This document shows positions 1 through 7,543 of a stretch of DNA of 64,000 nucleotides, piece by piece. Both the position numbers and the translations under genes were made by a program. Location: positions 186,001-250,000 of the forward strand of contig JARLGW010000001.1 in NCBI GenBank assembly GCA_031292565.1, given 5' to 3'. The notes under the pieces are model-generated. The model was not told the origin of the DNA. It worked only from the letters and a program-made list of their open reading frames with translations, and did not search any database. Positions within the stretch are counted from its first letter, which is position 1, and the number at the start of each line of letters is the position of its first letter. This stretch comes from Paludibacteraceae bacterium (GTDB taxonomy: Bacteria; Bacteroidota; Bacteroidia; Bacteroidales; Paludibacteraceae).

Positions 1-434
1 CCATGATCTATATATAGCGTTTGAGCAGTATAGTTATCATCCCTGACCTCAAGTGTTACTTTACAACATTTACGTTCCTTTGCTATCTCAATAACCTGCT
101 CAAGCAATAGCTTACCTAAGCCCTTTCCCCGGTATTTAGGTTCTACAATCACGTCGTGTACATTTAAGTAAGGCCGAGCTTTGAAGGTGGAAAAATTCTC
201 GAAAAAAGTAACCAGCCCCACCGCTTCATCTTTATACATACAAAAGAGCACAAACCTAAAGTTTTTGTTAAGCCCGTCCACCAACCGAAGTTGTTGTATT
301 TTGTTCAGCGGGGCAGCTTGCCCCATCGGGTCGGTCAAGTAAACCTCTATAAGTTCTACAAGCCTTGTTAAATGATCCGGGTTATTGAAATCGCAATATT
401 CAAATTCAACCTCATTCACGCTAATTTTGCCCAT
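1..434 (-). CDS. GNAT-family N-acetyltransferase (3' end cut by window edge)
   Basis: The reverse strand reads open from an ATG at 434 through the left edge, about 144 codons. The translation ends in a GNAT acetyl-CoA-binding core: VHDVIVEPKYRGKGLGKLL (R/QxxGxG/A loop) followed by CKVTLEVRDDN and a terminal TLYIDHG. The family transfers acetyl from acetyl-CoA to an amine; the substrate cannot be read here. An AGGAG sequence formed by the end of nifA lies just upstream of the ATG, and only 3 bp separate it from the nifA stop, so it is probably cotranscribed with nifA. A start is visible, the stop is not. Confidence 0.85.
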   Translation of the reverse strand, partial: MGKISVNEVEFEYCDFNNPDHLTRLVELIEVYLTDPMGQAAPLNKIQQLRLVDGLNKNFRFVLFCMYKDEAVGLVTFFENFSTFKARPYLNVHDVIVEPKYRGKGLGKLLLEQVIEIAKERKCCKVTLEVRDDNYTAQTLYIDH

Positions 435-437
435 ACA

Positions 438-2054
438 TTACTCCTCATCTTTAGTCGATTTTTGTGCTTTAAATCTTCTCGCATCAATATCGTATTTTTT
501 TAATCTAATACCCATCATCCGTTCCGTGATACCCATTTTTTCAGCCGCCTTGGCAATATTTCCCTTGGTACTGATCAGCGCATCTTGTATAATTTGCTTT
601 TCAAGCTTCCCTATTATCGTTTCCAAGGTACCTGTTGTACTGGATTTAGACGACACTGCATTTTGCAGCGTAGGGGGCAGGTTGTGGGAGCGAATAACCC
701 CATCCTGACTTAAAATACAAGCCCGTTCGATGCAGTTTTCAAGCTCCCTAATGTTTCCCGGCCAGTGGTACACCATAAGCATATCGATAGCCGAAGCCGA
801 TATACGTTTGATATTTTTACCATGCTTTTCATTATACTTTTCTATAAAGTAATCCGCAAGAGCCGGAATGTCGTTAATACGCTCGCGAAGAGCAGGTACA
901 TAAACCGGGAAAACATTTATTCGGTAATATAAATCTTCCCTAAATACTTCCGTTTTAATTAATTCCTCCAAATTTCTATTCGTGGCACAAATGATACGCA
1001 CATCCACCTTCACGGGGGCAGAACTACCCAAGCGTTCTATTTCCCGTTGTTGCAACACCCTCAAAAGTTTTACTTGCACAGGAGCAGGAATATCACCCAC
1101 CTCATCCAAGAAAATAGTGCCCCCATTAGCCGCTTCAAAACGCCCGATGCGTTGAGCTGCTGCCCCGGTAAAAGCTCCTTTTTCGTGACCGAAAAGCTCG
1201 CTTTCTATCAAGCTTTCGGGCAACGCAGCGCAGTTTACTTTAATGAAAGGTTTACTTTTACGTAAGCTATTGAAATGAATAGCTTCGGCTACCAATTCTT
1301 TACCTACACCACTCTCACCACGTATAAGTACGGTGGCATCGGTAGGGCTTACGCTTTCTATCAGGGAGAACACTTCCTGCATCTTGCCTGAGTTCCCTTT
1401 TATATTGGCCGGAACAATGCGTTCCTTCAAGTTTGCTTTTAATGCCGAGTTTTCTTCTTTCAGCGAGGCTATTTCCTCCATGTTTTCCTGTATGCGCCTC
1501 ACGGCACGGCCTATCATGGAGCCTACGATATATAACAATCTTTCGTCGTTTTCAAAATTCGAATTTGTACGATACACCTTATGTAAGCTCAAGGTACCAA
1601 GCACTTCATATTTGTAACGTATAGGCACACATATAAAAGACATGTCCTCTTTATCAATCTTCAATGGGGCATTTGTTTTATTCAGCATCCCGTATGACTC
1701 TGATATTTTGGGTATTACAAGAGCTTCACGTGTTTTTACCACTTTGCCTATAATGCCTTCGCCCAACTTATAGGTAATACTTTTTATTTCGTCCAAATCA
1801 ATGCCATAAGTTGCCTCAAAATAGATCAACGAATTAGAACGATTGAGCGTGGCCAATAAAATTCTTTCGGCACCCAAATGCTCTCCAAGAAGTGACATAA
1901 CCATTTGAAGATCAATTATTTTTTCAAACAAAGCATTGCTTATTTCCAATAGCAAATTTAATTCTCTTTTGCCATAGCAAGTATCCGAATGAGAGTCGCA
2001 ATGTGCATTTTGAAGATTCAAATCCGTTTTTCCGTTTAATGATTTGGTAGTCAT
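438..2054 (-). CDS. nifA: NifA-type sigma-54-dependent activator
   Basis: 538 residues in the classic enhancer-binding order: GAF sensor domain (about 30-185), short coiled linker, AAA+ domain (about 215-450) with Walker A GESGVGKE at 246-253, the sigma-54 contact loop GAFTGA at 293-298 and Walker B GTIFLDE at 312-318, then a Fis-type helix-turn-helix (about 490-525, [15 protein letters not shown]). The GAF plus AAA+ plus Fis layout and the nif/mod neighbours point to NifA, activator of nitrogen-fixation genes with RNA polymerase-sigma-54. The last cysteines are C441 and C446; the linker to the HTH has none, so the CX4C motif of oxygen-sensitive rhizobial NifA is absent. No nifL is in the window. 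A TAnnTTTG-like -7 (TATATTTG, 2133-2126 on the minus strand) lies upstream. Another GAF-type sigma-54 activator is possible but less likely. Confidence 0.85.
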   Translation of the reverse strand: MTTKSLNGKTDLNLQNAHCDSHSDTCYGKRELNLLLEISNALFEKIIDLQMVMSLLGEHLGAERILLATLNRSNSLIYFEATYGIDLDEIKSITYKLGEGIIGKVVKTREALVIPKISESYGMLNKTNAPLKIDKEDMSFICVPIRYKYEVLGTLSLHKVYRTNSNFENDERLLYIVGSMIGRAVRRIQENMEEIASLKEENSALKANLKERIVPANIKGNSGKMQEVFSLIESVSPTDATVLIRGESGVGKELVAEAIHFNSLRKSKPFIKVNCAALPESLIESELFGHEKGAFTGAAAQRIGRFEAANGGTIFLDEVGDIPAPVQVKLLRVLQQREIERLGSSAPVKVDVRIICATNRNLEELIKTEVFREDLYYRINVFPVYVPALRERINDIPALADYFIEKYNEKHGKNIKRISASAIDMLMVYHWPGNIRELENCIERACILSQDGVIRSHNLPPTLQNAVSSKSSTTGTLETIIGKLEKQIIQDALISTKGNIAKAAEKMGITERMMGIRLKKYDIDARRFKAQKSTKDEE

Positions 2055-2225
2055 AATAATACTTTTTTAAAATTCAAAAAGAAATAAAAATAGTTATAAT
2101 TATGATATAATGCTATTTTATTATGCAAATATACAACAAAATGATAATACATTTATGTTAAAAAACACTTTTAGGAAATTTTTCAAAATAAACAATTCAC
2201 TCTTTTTTGTAAATTATGGGGTAAT

Positions 2226-2247
2226 TTTACTACAAAAATGTAGTAAA
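2226..2247. repeat. Perfect 9-bp inverted repeat in nifA-mop gap
   Basis: TTTACTACA (2226-2234), 4-bp AAAA spacer, TGTAGTAAA (2239-2247). It lies between the divergent nifA and mop genes. The AGTAAA/TTTACT half-sites recur in the dyad at 2342-2382, suggesting a common DNA-binding protein, perhaps the ModE encoded at 2655. The 2055-2416 gap holds no convincing gene. Confidence 0.6.
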
Positions 2248-2341
2248 TACATTTTCTGTGCTTTTGTTAAATACTTGGATAACAATATATTTCTTTTATG
2301 GCACGATTTTTAGAATAAAACAAATCAGGTCTTTTATTTGT

Positions 2342-2382
2342 TTTTACAAAAAGGAAGTAAAATTTACTCTATTTTTGTAAAA
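2342..2382. promoter_or_regulatory. 41-bp nested dyad over the mop -7 element (candidate operator)
   Basis: Outer arms TTTTACAAAAA (2342-2352) and TTTTTGTAAAA (2372-2382) are exact complements. Nested inside is AGTAAA-A-TTTACT (2356-2368), all centred on 2362; 17 of 20 base pairs match. The right arm contains TATTTTTG (2370-2377), which fits the Bacteroidetes -7 consensus TAnnTTTG, about 40 bp before the mop ATG. A protein bound here would cover the core promoter. Repression by the ModE homologue two genes downstream is the natural inference, not shown. Confidence 0.6.
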
Positions 2383-2416
2383 TAGTATCTAAAAACCCAT
2401 TTTAAATAAAAAAGTT

Positions 2417-2632
2417 ATGAAATTAAGTGCAAGAAACAGCCTTAAAGGCAAAATTGTAGAAGTTATTCCAGGAATTGTAACCGCCAAGGTTAAACTAGAT
2501 ATTGGTGGTGGAAATGTAATATCTGCCGTTATAACCGTAGATAGTATTGACGAACTTGGATTAAAAGTTGGCGATACGGCTTATGCCATCATTAAATCGA
2601 CCGAAGTGATGATCGGTTTGGAAGATGAATAA
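2417..2632 (+). CDS. mop: Mop/TOBE-domain molybdate-binding protein (molbindin)
   Basis: 71 residues making up a single Mop (TOBE) domain: N-terminal SARNSLKGKIVEV, central DIGGGNVISAVIT and C-terminal AYAIIKSTEVMIGLED. Stand-alone molbindins oligomerise and bind molybdate or tungstate in the cytoplasm, for storage or sensing. It is the first gene of a mop-modE-porin-modABC series. The neighbouring ModE and ModC both lack their usual C-terminal Mop/TOBE domains, so this protein may supply that function in trans (inference). Confidence 0.93.
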   Translation: MKLSARNSLKGKIVEVIPGIVTAKVKLDIGGGNVISAVITVDSIDELGLKVGDTAYAIIKSTEVMIGLEDE

Positions 2633-2654
2633 CTAAAAAACAGAGACAACCTTT

Positions 2655-3011
2655 ATGACATCTAAAAACGGCTATAATGTTGATGGCGCTTTTCTTATAA
2701 ACAAAGGCGACGAGATATTTTTTGGTCCGACGCAGTATAAATTGCTGCGTCAGATCATTAAAGACGGCTCCATTAATGCCGCGGCCAAGAATCTTGCCAT
2801 GTCATATCAACATGCTTGGACGGTGATTGATAAAATGAACAAAATGTCGCCCATCCCTATCGTTATCCGACAAAAGGGGGGCAAAGACGGTGGTGGTTGC
2901 CGAATAAGTGAATATGGCATGAAAATTTATGACGAGTTTGCTCGACGAGAACGCCTGTTTAAGGAGTTTCTCGAACTAATGAATAATGGATTAGATGGCT
3001 GTTTTATTTAA
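2655..3011 (+). CDS. modE: ModE-type winged-HTH molybdate regulator, DNA-binding domain only
   Basis: 118 residues matching the N-terminal winged helix of ModE: FFGPTQYKLLRQIIKDGSIN, then AAKNLAMSYQHAWTVIDKMN (recognition helix) and the wing with GGKDGGGCRISEYG. E. coli ModE is about 260 residues, with two C-terminal Mop domains that bind molybdate; here the chain stops after the DNA-binding and dimerisation helices. It starts 22 bp after mop, so the two are probably cotranscribed. The likely role is molybdate-responsive control of this transport locus, with candidate targets at 2226-2247 and 2342-2382. Confidence 0.88.
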   Translation: MTSKNGYNVDGAFLINKGDEIFFGPTQYKLLRQIIKDGSINAAAKNLAMSYQHAWTVIDKMNKMSPIPIVIRQKGGKDGGGCRISEYGMKIYDEFARRERLFKEFLELMNNGLDGCFI

Positions 3012-3061
3012 TTGTTTTACAATGCGTTATCTATTAAAAGAATAACGATTATATAAAAAAA

Positions 3062-3100
3062 CCGATGCCCCCTCTCATGCCTAATGAAAAAACGCATCGG
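3062..3100. repeat. Inverted repeat in the porin 5' leader
   Basis: CCGATGC (3062-3068) and GCATCGG (3094-3100) are exact complements 25 nt apart, about 40 bp before the preferred porin start. No U-run follows, so it is not a standard terminator. It could be an mRNA leader hairpin or a protein site. Confidence 0.35.
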
Positions 3101-3139
3101 CTAAATAAACCAATATTTATTCAATACAAATTTACAATT

Positions 3140-4492
3140 ATGAAAATGAAAAAAAAAGAGATTGGACTGGTAATATGTTTTACAAGTTTATGTCTTACAA
3201 CAACTTTTGCTCAAAAAGTAACCATTGATGCAGAGTTTAGGCCGAGAGCCGAAGTTCGGGATGGCTTTAACCAACCGCTAGTGAGCGATTATGGTACGTC
3301 AAATAACAGAGCGGCAGGACTCATTTTACAAAGAACCAGATTGGGGTTGAGTTATGAATCGAACAGTTTGGATGCCAAAATTGTACTTCAAGACTCGCGT
3401 ACCTTTGGTGAAATTGATACAAAAGGTGGCCAAATTAAAGCCGATACTACCAATGTGTTAGGCATATACGAAGCTTGGGCACAAGTATTAGTGTTGCCGG
3501 GAACTTCGTTTAAAATTGGTCGTCAAGGCTTACAGTTTGAAGATGGTCGTTTGTTCAGCCTTTCTTCATGGAGCAACACCGGTTATGCACACGACATGGG
3601 GCAGTTAAAATTTAGCATCCCCAGCTTCGATGCTCAAGTGGGTTACGCGTTCAACAACAAAAACACGTATAACTACGACTCTATCTACAACATTGCAAAA
3701 ATGTACAAACAGTTAGCTTTCTTGCACGTTAGTAAGTCAATTGTAAACGGTTTGGACGTAAGTGGATTGTTCGTAGATGAAGGTTTTCAGCAAAATTCGA
3801 GCAAATCGGCTTCTACCTCTTCTTCGTCAACTAATTTGAATTTATACCACCGCTATACTACAGGTGGTACCGTGAACTTTAAAAACGACAGCTTGCCATT
3901 TAACTTATTATTTACCGGTTACTATCAGTTTGGCAACAGTGCTCAAGGTGTAGATTTAAGTGCATACTTATTGGCATTGAAAGCTAACTATAATATATTT
4001 AGTAAATTAAGTATAAATGCAGGGGTCGACTACTATTCCGGTTCGAGTTCAACTATAGATGCTACAAAGCAAAACACTTTCCAAAAATTACCTTATGCTT
4101 CAAATCATAATTTTGATGGCTTTATGGAATATTGGGCTACCATACCAACCGGAGGTTTGATTGACTACTCTGCCGGATTGAGTTATGCATTTACAAAAAC
4201 GTTGAGTTTAGATGGAACCTATTATCTCAATTATTTGGCAAAAGACATGCAGGTAACCAATAGTGTTACAAAAGTAAAACAAGATGTACCAAATAACATA
4301 GGTTCGGAAGTTGACCTTGTATTAAATTACAAAATGTCTGAAGAAACTGCTGTTCAGTTAGGTTGGTGTACCTATTTTGCCACCGATGGAACAAAATTGT
4401 TGAAAAACAAAAACACCGAAGTGGGTTACAAACTTCCTCAATACGCTTATGTAATGCTTACTATCAAACCTAAGTTTTTAGTTAGTAAATAA
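3140..4492 (+). CDS. Outer-membrane beta-barrel porin (alginate-export-like) in the molybdate operon
   Basis: The preferred start is the ATG at 3140, giving 450 residues. A longer in-frame start at 3065 would place 25 non-signal residues before a clear signal peptide (MKMKKKEIGL to TTTFAQ). The mature N-terminus VTIDAEFRPRAEVRDGF and the repeated amphipathic strands ending in an aromatic strand (YVMLTIKPKF) resemble Bacteroidetes porins of the alginate-export type (Pfam Alginate_exp, from memory). It lies between modE and modA on the same strand, which suggests it brings oxyanions such as molybdate across the outer membrane. That substrate is inferred from context only. Confidence 0.8.
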   Translation: MKMKKKEIGLVICFTSLCLTTTFAQKVTIDAEFRPRAEVRDGFNQPLVSDYGTSNNRAAGLILQRTRLGLSYESNSLDAKIVLQDSRTFGEIDTKGGQIKADTTNVLGIYEAWAQVLVLPGTSFKIGRQGLQFEDGRLFSLSSWSNTGYAHDMGQLKFSIPSFDAQVGYAFNNKNTYNYDSIYNIAKMYKQLAFLHVSKSIVNGLDVSGLFVDEGFQQNSSKSASTSSSSTNLNLYHRYTTGGTVNFKNDSLPFNLLFTGYYQFGNSAQGVDLSAYLLALKANYNIFSKLSINAGVDYYSGSSSTIDATKQNTFQKLPYASNHNFDGFMEYWATIPTGGLIDYSAGLSYAFTKTLSLDGTYYLNYLAKDMQVTNSVTKVKQDVPNNIGSEVDLVLNYKMSEETAVQLGWCTYFATDGTKLLKNKNTEVGYKLPQYAYVMLTIKPKFLVSK

Positions 4493-4506
4493 TGTTTTAA
4501 ATTAAT

Positions 4507-5256
4507 ATGATGATGAAAAAGATTGTAGTTGTATTAGCGGCATTGGCAATATCCGTTTCAATGTCGGCTCAAGTAATAAGAGTGGCTGCCGCCGCTAATC
4601 TTAAATATGTGTTGGAAGAAATAAAAGCTCAATACCAAAAAGAAAATCCAAAATCGAGAGTGGATATTGTATTCGGAGCTTCGGGTGGTTTGGTACAACA
4701 AATATTAAACGGTGCCAACTTCGATTTCTTTATGGCTGCCGACAAGGATTTTCCGGTGAAATTACAACAAAAAGGGGCTGCCTTGGGAGCTATCAAAACC
4801 TATGCTTATGGTAAACTGGTGATGTGGAGTAGTAGCGTGGACGTGTCCAAAGGAGCGGCTATTTTAACAAGCGGTGCGGTGAAAAAAATTGCCATTGCCA
4901 ACCCACAAACAGCTCCTTACGGCGAACGTTCAGTAGAATTTTTGAAGAAGAAAGGCTTGCTTGATGCATTAAAATCGAAAATTGTATATGCCGACAACAT
5001 CTCTCAAGCTGCACAATTTGCATTCTCCGAGAATGCCGAAATAGGCTTTACCGCCATGTCGTTAGTATTGGCTCTAGACATGAAGGATGCCGGTAAATAC
5101 TATGAAATACCGGCTTCTGAATATACGCCGATTGACCAAGCTTGCGTGTTGATTAAAAAGAAACAATTCAACCCAAGTGCTGCTAAATTTATGAAATATG
5201 TATTAGATCCTAAATTGAAATCTATCTGGGAAAAATACGGATATATCATAAAATAA
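4507..5256 (+). CDS. modA: Molybdate ABC transporter, periplasmic binding protein
   Basis: 249 residues with a signal peptide (MMMKKIVVVLAALAISVSMS) and the ModA landmarks VAAAANLKYVLEEI, DIVFGASGGLVQQI and FFMAADKDFP near the N-terminus, plus IANPQTAPYGERSVEFL and the late AEIGFTAMSLVLA. ModA binds molybdate or tungstate in the periplasm and delivers it to ModB. It follows the porin by 14 bp and is separated from modB by a strong hairpin (5266-5321), so its transcript level may differ from modBC. Confidence 0.95.
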   Translation: MMMKKIVVVLAALAISVSMSAQVIRVAAAANLKYVLEEIKAQYQKENPKSRVDIVFGASGGLVQQILNGANFDFFMAADKDFPVKLQQKGAALGAIKTYAYGKLVMWSSSVDVSKGAAILTSGAVKKIAIANPQTAPYGERSVEFLKKKGLLDALKSKIVYADNISQAAQFAFSENAEIGFTAMSLVLALDMKDAGKYYEIPASEYTPIDQACVLIKKKQFNPSAAKFMKYVLDPKLKSIWEKYGYIIK

Positions 5257-5265
5257 CTTGTTCCT

Positions 5266-5321
5266 AAATTTAATGTGAATTCAATATAAAAAGATATTTA
5301 TATCGAATTCACATTAAATTT
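5266..5321 (+). terminator. Long intercistronic hairpin between modA and modB
   Basis: AAATTTAATGTGAATTC (5266-5282) is the exact complement of 5305-5321. After one mismatch, ATATAAA (5284-5290) pairs with TTTATAT (5297-5303) around a 6-nt loop. In total 24 of 25 pairs match. The stem is AT-rich but long, lies 10 bp past the modA stop and ends about 23 bp before modB. It could act as a partial terminator or as an mRNA stabiliser that favours modA over modBC. Confidence 0.6.
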
Positions 5322-5343
5322 TATTCATTAATTGAAAATAAAG

Positions 5344-6012
5344 ATGACTCCTGAATTTATTGAAACGCTTTGGCTAACAGGGAAACTGGCATTTCTTACC
5401 ACCCTCTGTTTATTTATTATAGGCCTGCCTGTTGCCTATTTTCTGGCTTTTTCACGCTTCAAACTAAAAGCAGTGATAGAAGCCTTGGTAAGCATGCCCA
5501 TGGTGTTGCCTCCCACGGTGTTGGGTTACTACATTTTGGTAGCGTACAGCCCGCAACATGCTTTTGGTGGCTGGCTCGAAAATGTTTTTAATGTTCGCTT
5601 GGCGTTTAGTTTTGAAGGGATACTCGTTGCCAGTATTATTTTCGGCTTGCCGTTTATGGTGCAACCGCTTCAAACCGGGTTGGTGCAACTACCTTGCAGC
5701 ATACGCGAAGCCTCCTACACGCTTGGAAAATCGAAAACCATCACCTTTTTCCGAGTGCTGCTACCCAATATCAAACCATCTATTATTACAGCCATTGCGT
5801 TAACGTTTGCCCATAGCATCGGTGAGTTTGGTATCGTGCTGATGGTAGGGGGTAACATGCCGGGCGAAACAAGAGTGGCATCTATTGCCATATACGATGA
5901 AGTACAGGCGCTTAATTACCATATGGCCAACCAGTACGCGTTTATCCTATTTGTGGTTTCCTTGGTGATTTTAACCCTGATTTATAGTATAAAACAAAAA
6001 CCCTTGATGTAA
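5344..6012 (+). CDS. modB: Molybdate ABC transporter permease
   Basis: 222 residues from the ATG at 5344; an in-frame TTG at 5332 would add four residues but matches the family less well. It has about five membrane helices and starts TPEFIETLWLTGKLAFLTT as ModB proteins do. The cytoplasmic coupling loop EASYTLGKSKTITFFRVLLP (about 120-140) carries the EAA motif that docks on ModC, and SIGEFGIVLMVGG follows. It moves molybdate across the inner membrane. Its stop overlaps the modC start (TAATG), suggesting translational coupling. Confidence 0.94.
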   Translation: MTPEFIETLWLTGKLAFLTTLCLFIIGLPVAYFLAFSRFKLKAVIEALVSMPMVLPPTVLGYYILVAYSPQHAFGGWLENVFNVRLAFSFEGILVASIIFGLPFMVQPLQTGLVQLPCSIREASYTLGKSKTITFFRVLLPNIKPSIITAIALTFAHSIGEFGIVLMVGGNMPGETRVASIAIYDEVQALNYHMANQYAFILFVVSLVILTLIYSIKQKPLM

Positions 6013-6674
6013 TGCTAAAACTTGATGTAAAACGAAAAATGCTAACTACCGACGGGGAAAAGATTTTAACTATCAATACCGAAATTCCCGACGGAAAATT
6101 AGTATGCTTTTTTGGTAAATCGGGAGCAGGAAAAACAACCATGATGCGGATGATTTCCGGGTTGTTGGAGCCCATGGATGGCTCTATATCTTTTGACAAT
6201 GACGTGTGGTTCGATGCAAAAAAAAAGCTATTTGCAAAACCGCAAAATCGCAACATAGGCTATATGTTTCAAGATTATGCCCTATTCCCCAACATGACGG
6301 TAGAAGGTAATATCCGTTACGGACAAACCATTAGAAATGAGGATGAGGTGGAATACCTACTCCAACTGTTCGACCTCACAAAGCTACGAAAACAAAAGCC
6401 TACACGTCTTTCGGGCGGACAAAAGCAACGCTGTGCTTTAGCCAGGGCATTGGCTCGTAAACCTAAATTATTGCTGCTGGATGAGCCGCTCTCGTCGCTC
6501 GATTATGAAATGCGTAGTTCATTGCAGGAAGAAATATTAAAAGTGCACCAACTAATGGGGGTAACCACCCTGATGGTGAGCCATGATAAAGAAGAAATAA
6601 GAAAAATGGCCGATTTGGTAATCACCATCCAAAAAGGTGTTTGCAACACAATCGGGATAAACGATTTTGAATAA
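6012..6674 (+). CDS. modC: Molybdate ABC transporter ATPase, short form without TOBE domain
   Basis: 220 residues comprising one ABC ATPase domain: Walker A GKSGAGKT (35-42), Q-loop near YMFQDYALF (84-92), signature LSGGQKQR (133-140), Walker B LLLLDEP (153-159) and switch His191. Typical ModC is about 350 residues, with a C-terminal TOBE domain that binds molybdate and regulates transport. Here the chain ends just past the switch region, so that domain is missing, while a free Mop protein is encoded at the start of the cluster. Coupled to modB by a 1-bp overlap and followed by a terminator. Confidence 0.93.
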   Translation: MLKLDVKRKMLTTDGEKILTINTEIPDGKLVCFFGKSGAGKTTMMRMISGLLEPMDGSISFDNDVWFDAKKKLFAKPQNRNIGYMFQDYALFPNMTVEGNIRYGQTIRNEDEVEYLLQLFDLTKLRKQKPTRLSGGQKQRCALARALARKPKLLLLDEPLSSLDYEMRSSLQEEILKVHQLMGVTTLMVSHDKEEIRKMADLVITIQKGVCNTIGINDFE

Positions 6675-6684
6675 AGCATAAAAA

Positions 6685-6714
6685 AAATCTTCACCTGAAT
6701 TCGGATGAAGATTT
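6685..6714. terminator. Bidirectional terminator between modC and the TPM operon
   Basis: AAATCTTCA (6685-6693) and TGAAGATTT (6706-6714) form perfect arms, and the inner loop can pair further. A-rich sequence on the left and T-rich sequence on the right serve the converging modC (+) and TPM (-) transcripts. Confidence 0.75.
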
Positions 6715-6742
6715 CTTTAATATTTTACATTTTTTTTTTTAC

Positions 6743-7543
6743 TTACCAACTACCACCGGCACCTCCGCCACCGAAGTCGCCTCCGCCAAATCCGCCGAAG
6801 CCTCCACCATCATCACCCGATGATGAGCCGCCTCCACCACCGCCAAATAAGCCACCTAATAATAGCCAGGGCAAAATTGAACCATACGATGTATGTCCGG
6901 TTCCATCATTATTATCATCGTTGTTGTTTCCTTTCTTTTTGCTAGCAACTACAATGATAAAGACAACGATAATTAAAGCAATGAATATTAAGTGTCTGTT
7001 GTTATTGCTTTTTTCACGCGGTGCTTTAATTTCGCCCTTTGCAATCTTATACAAATAGGTAACAGTAGCCGAAGTACCACTAAAGTAATCGTTTTGCTTA
7101 AAGTATGGTATTGCAGCTTCTTCTATTATTCTACGGCATGACACATCGGGAAGCGCACCTTCCAGTCCGTAACCCACAGCAATAAAGGCTTCGCCTCGTT
7201 GATTTCCTACTTTAGGTTTTATCAAAAGCACAATGCCGTTATTGAATTTTTTACCTCCAATACCCCATTTAATACCCAGTTGAGTGGCATAATCAACCTT
7301 ATCCATCCCACCGAAATCTTTCACGGTAACCACGCATATTTGGTTCGAAGTAGAGTCGTCAACCATTACCAAGAACTTTTCCAGCTGAGCCCGTTGTTCG
7401 GGCGTGTACAAGCCTGCGAAGTCGTTTACCAAATGTGGAGGATTAGGGGCTTCGGGTATTTGAGCAAACAGTTGCAATGAAAAAACGACGAACAAGATAA
7501 TGAACGAAGTTTTAATGTTAAATATTCGTTTCATCGTATTCAT
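6743..7543 (-). CDS. TPM-domain membrane protein with glycine-rich tail (YgcG-like)
   Basis: 266 residues: signal peptide (to about 28, ending LFAQ), TPM domain (about 35-170, with PHLVNDFAGLYTPEQRAQLE and VGYGLEGALPD), a single membrane helix (about 184-201, HLIFIALIIVVFIIVVA) and a low-complexity Gly/Ser tail (GGGGGGSSSGDDGGGFGG) ending GGSW. This is the standard YgcG/TPM_phosphatase layout; a precise biochemical role is not established. Its start overlaps the stop of the upstream TPM gene by 4 bp (ATGA), and both follow lemA, a gene grouping common in Bacteroidetes. Confidence 0.85.
   Translation of the reverse strand: MNTMKRIFNIKTSFIILFVVFSLQLFAQIPEAPNPPHLVNDFAGLYTPEQRAQLEKFLVMVDDSTSNQICVVTVKDFGGMDKVDYATQLGIKWGIGGKKFNNGIVLLIKPKVGNQRGEAFIAVGYGLEGALPDVSCRRIIEEAAIPYFKQNDYFSGTSATVTYLYKIAKGEIKAPREKSNNNRHLIFIALIIVVFIIVVASKKKGNNNDDNNDGTGHTSYGSILPWLLLGGLFGGGGGGSSSGDDGGGFGGFGGGDFGGGGAGGSW

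Noticed and set aside
2110-2313. 67-codon plus-strand ORF between nifA and mop
   Set aside because: AT-rich, no start context, no family-like sequence; it covers the inverted repeat 2226-2247, so more likely chance.
2299-2314. Possible sigma-54 site TGGCAC upstream of mop
   Set aside because: The -24 half matches but the -12 GC is missing (TTAG instead of TTGC).
3065-3139. ATG at 3065 as porin start
   Set aside because: It would put 25 hydrophilic residues before a clear signal peptide starting at 3140.
5332-5343. TTG at 5332 as the modB start
   Set aside because: Adds four residues; the ATG at 5344 fits the family start and the A-rich upstream sequence.
6705-7058. Proline-rich plus-strand ORF
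   Set aside because: It is the antisense shadow of the glycine-rich tail of the TPM protein.
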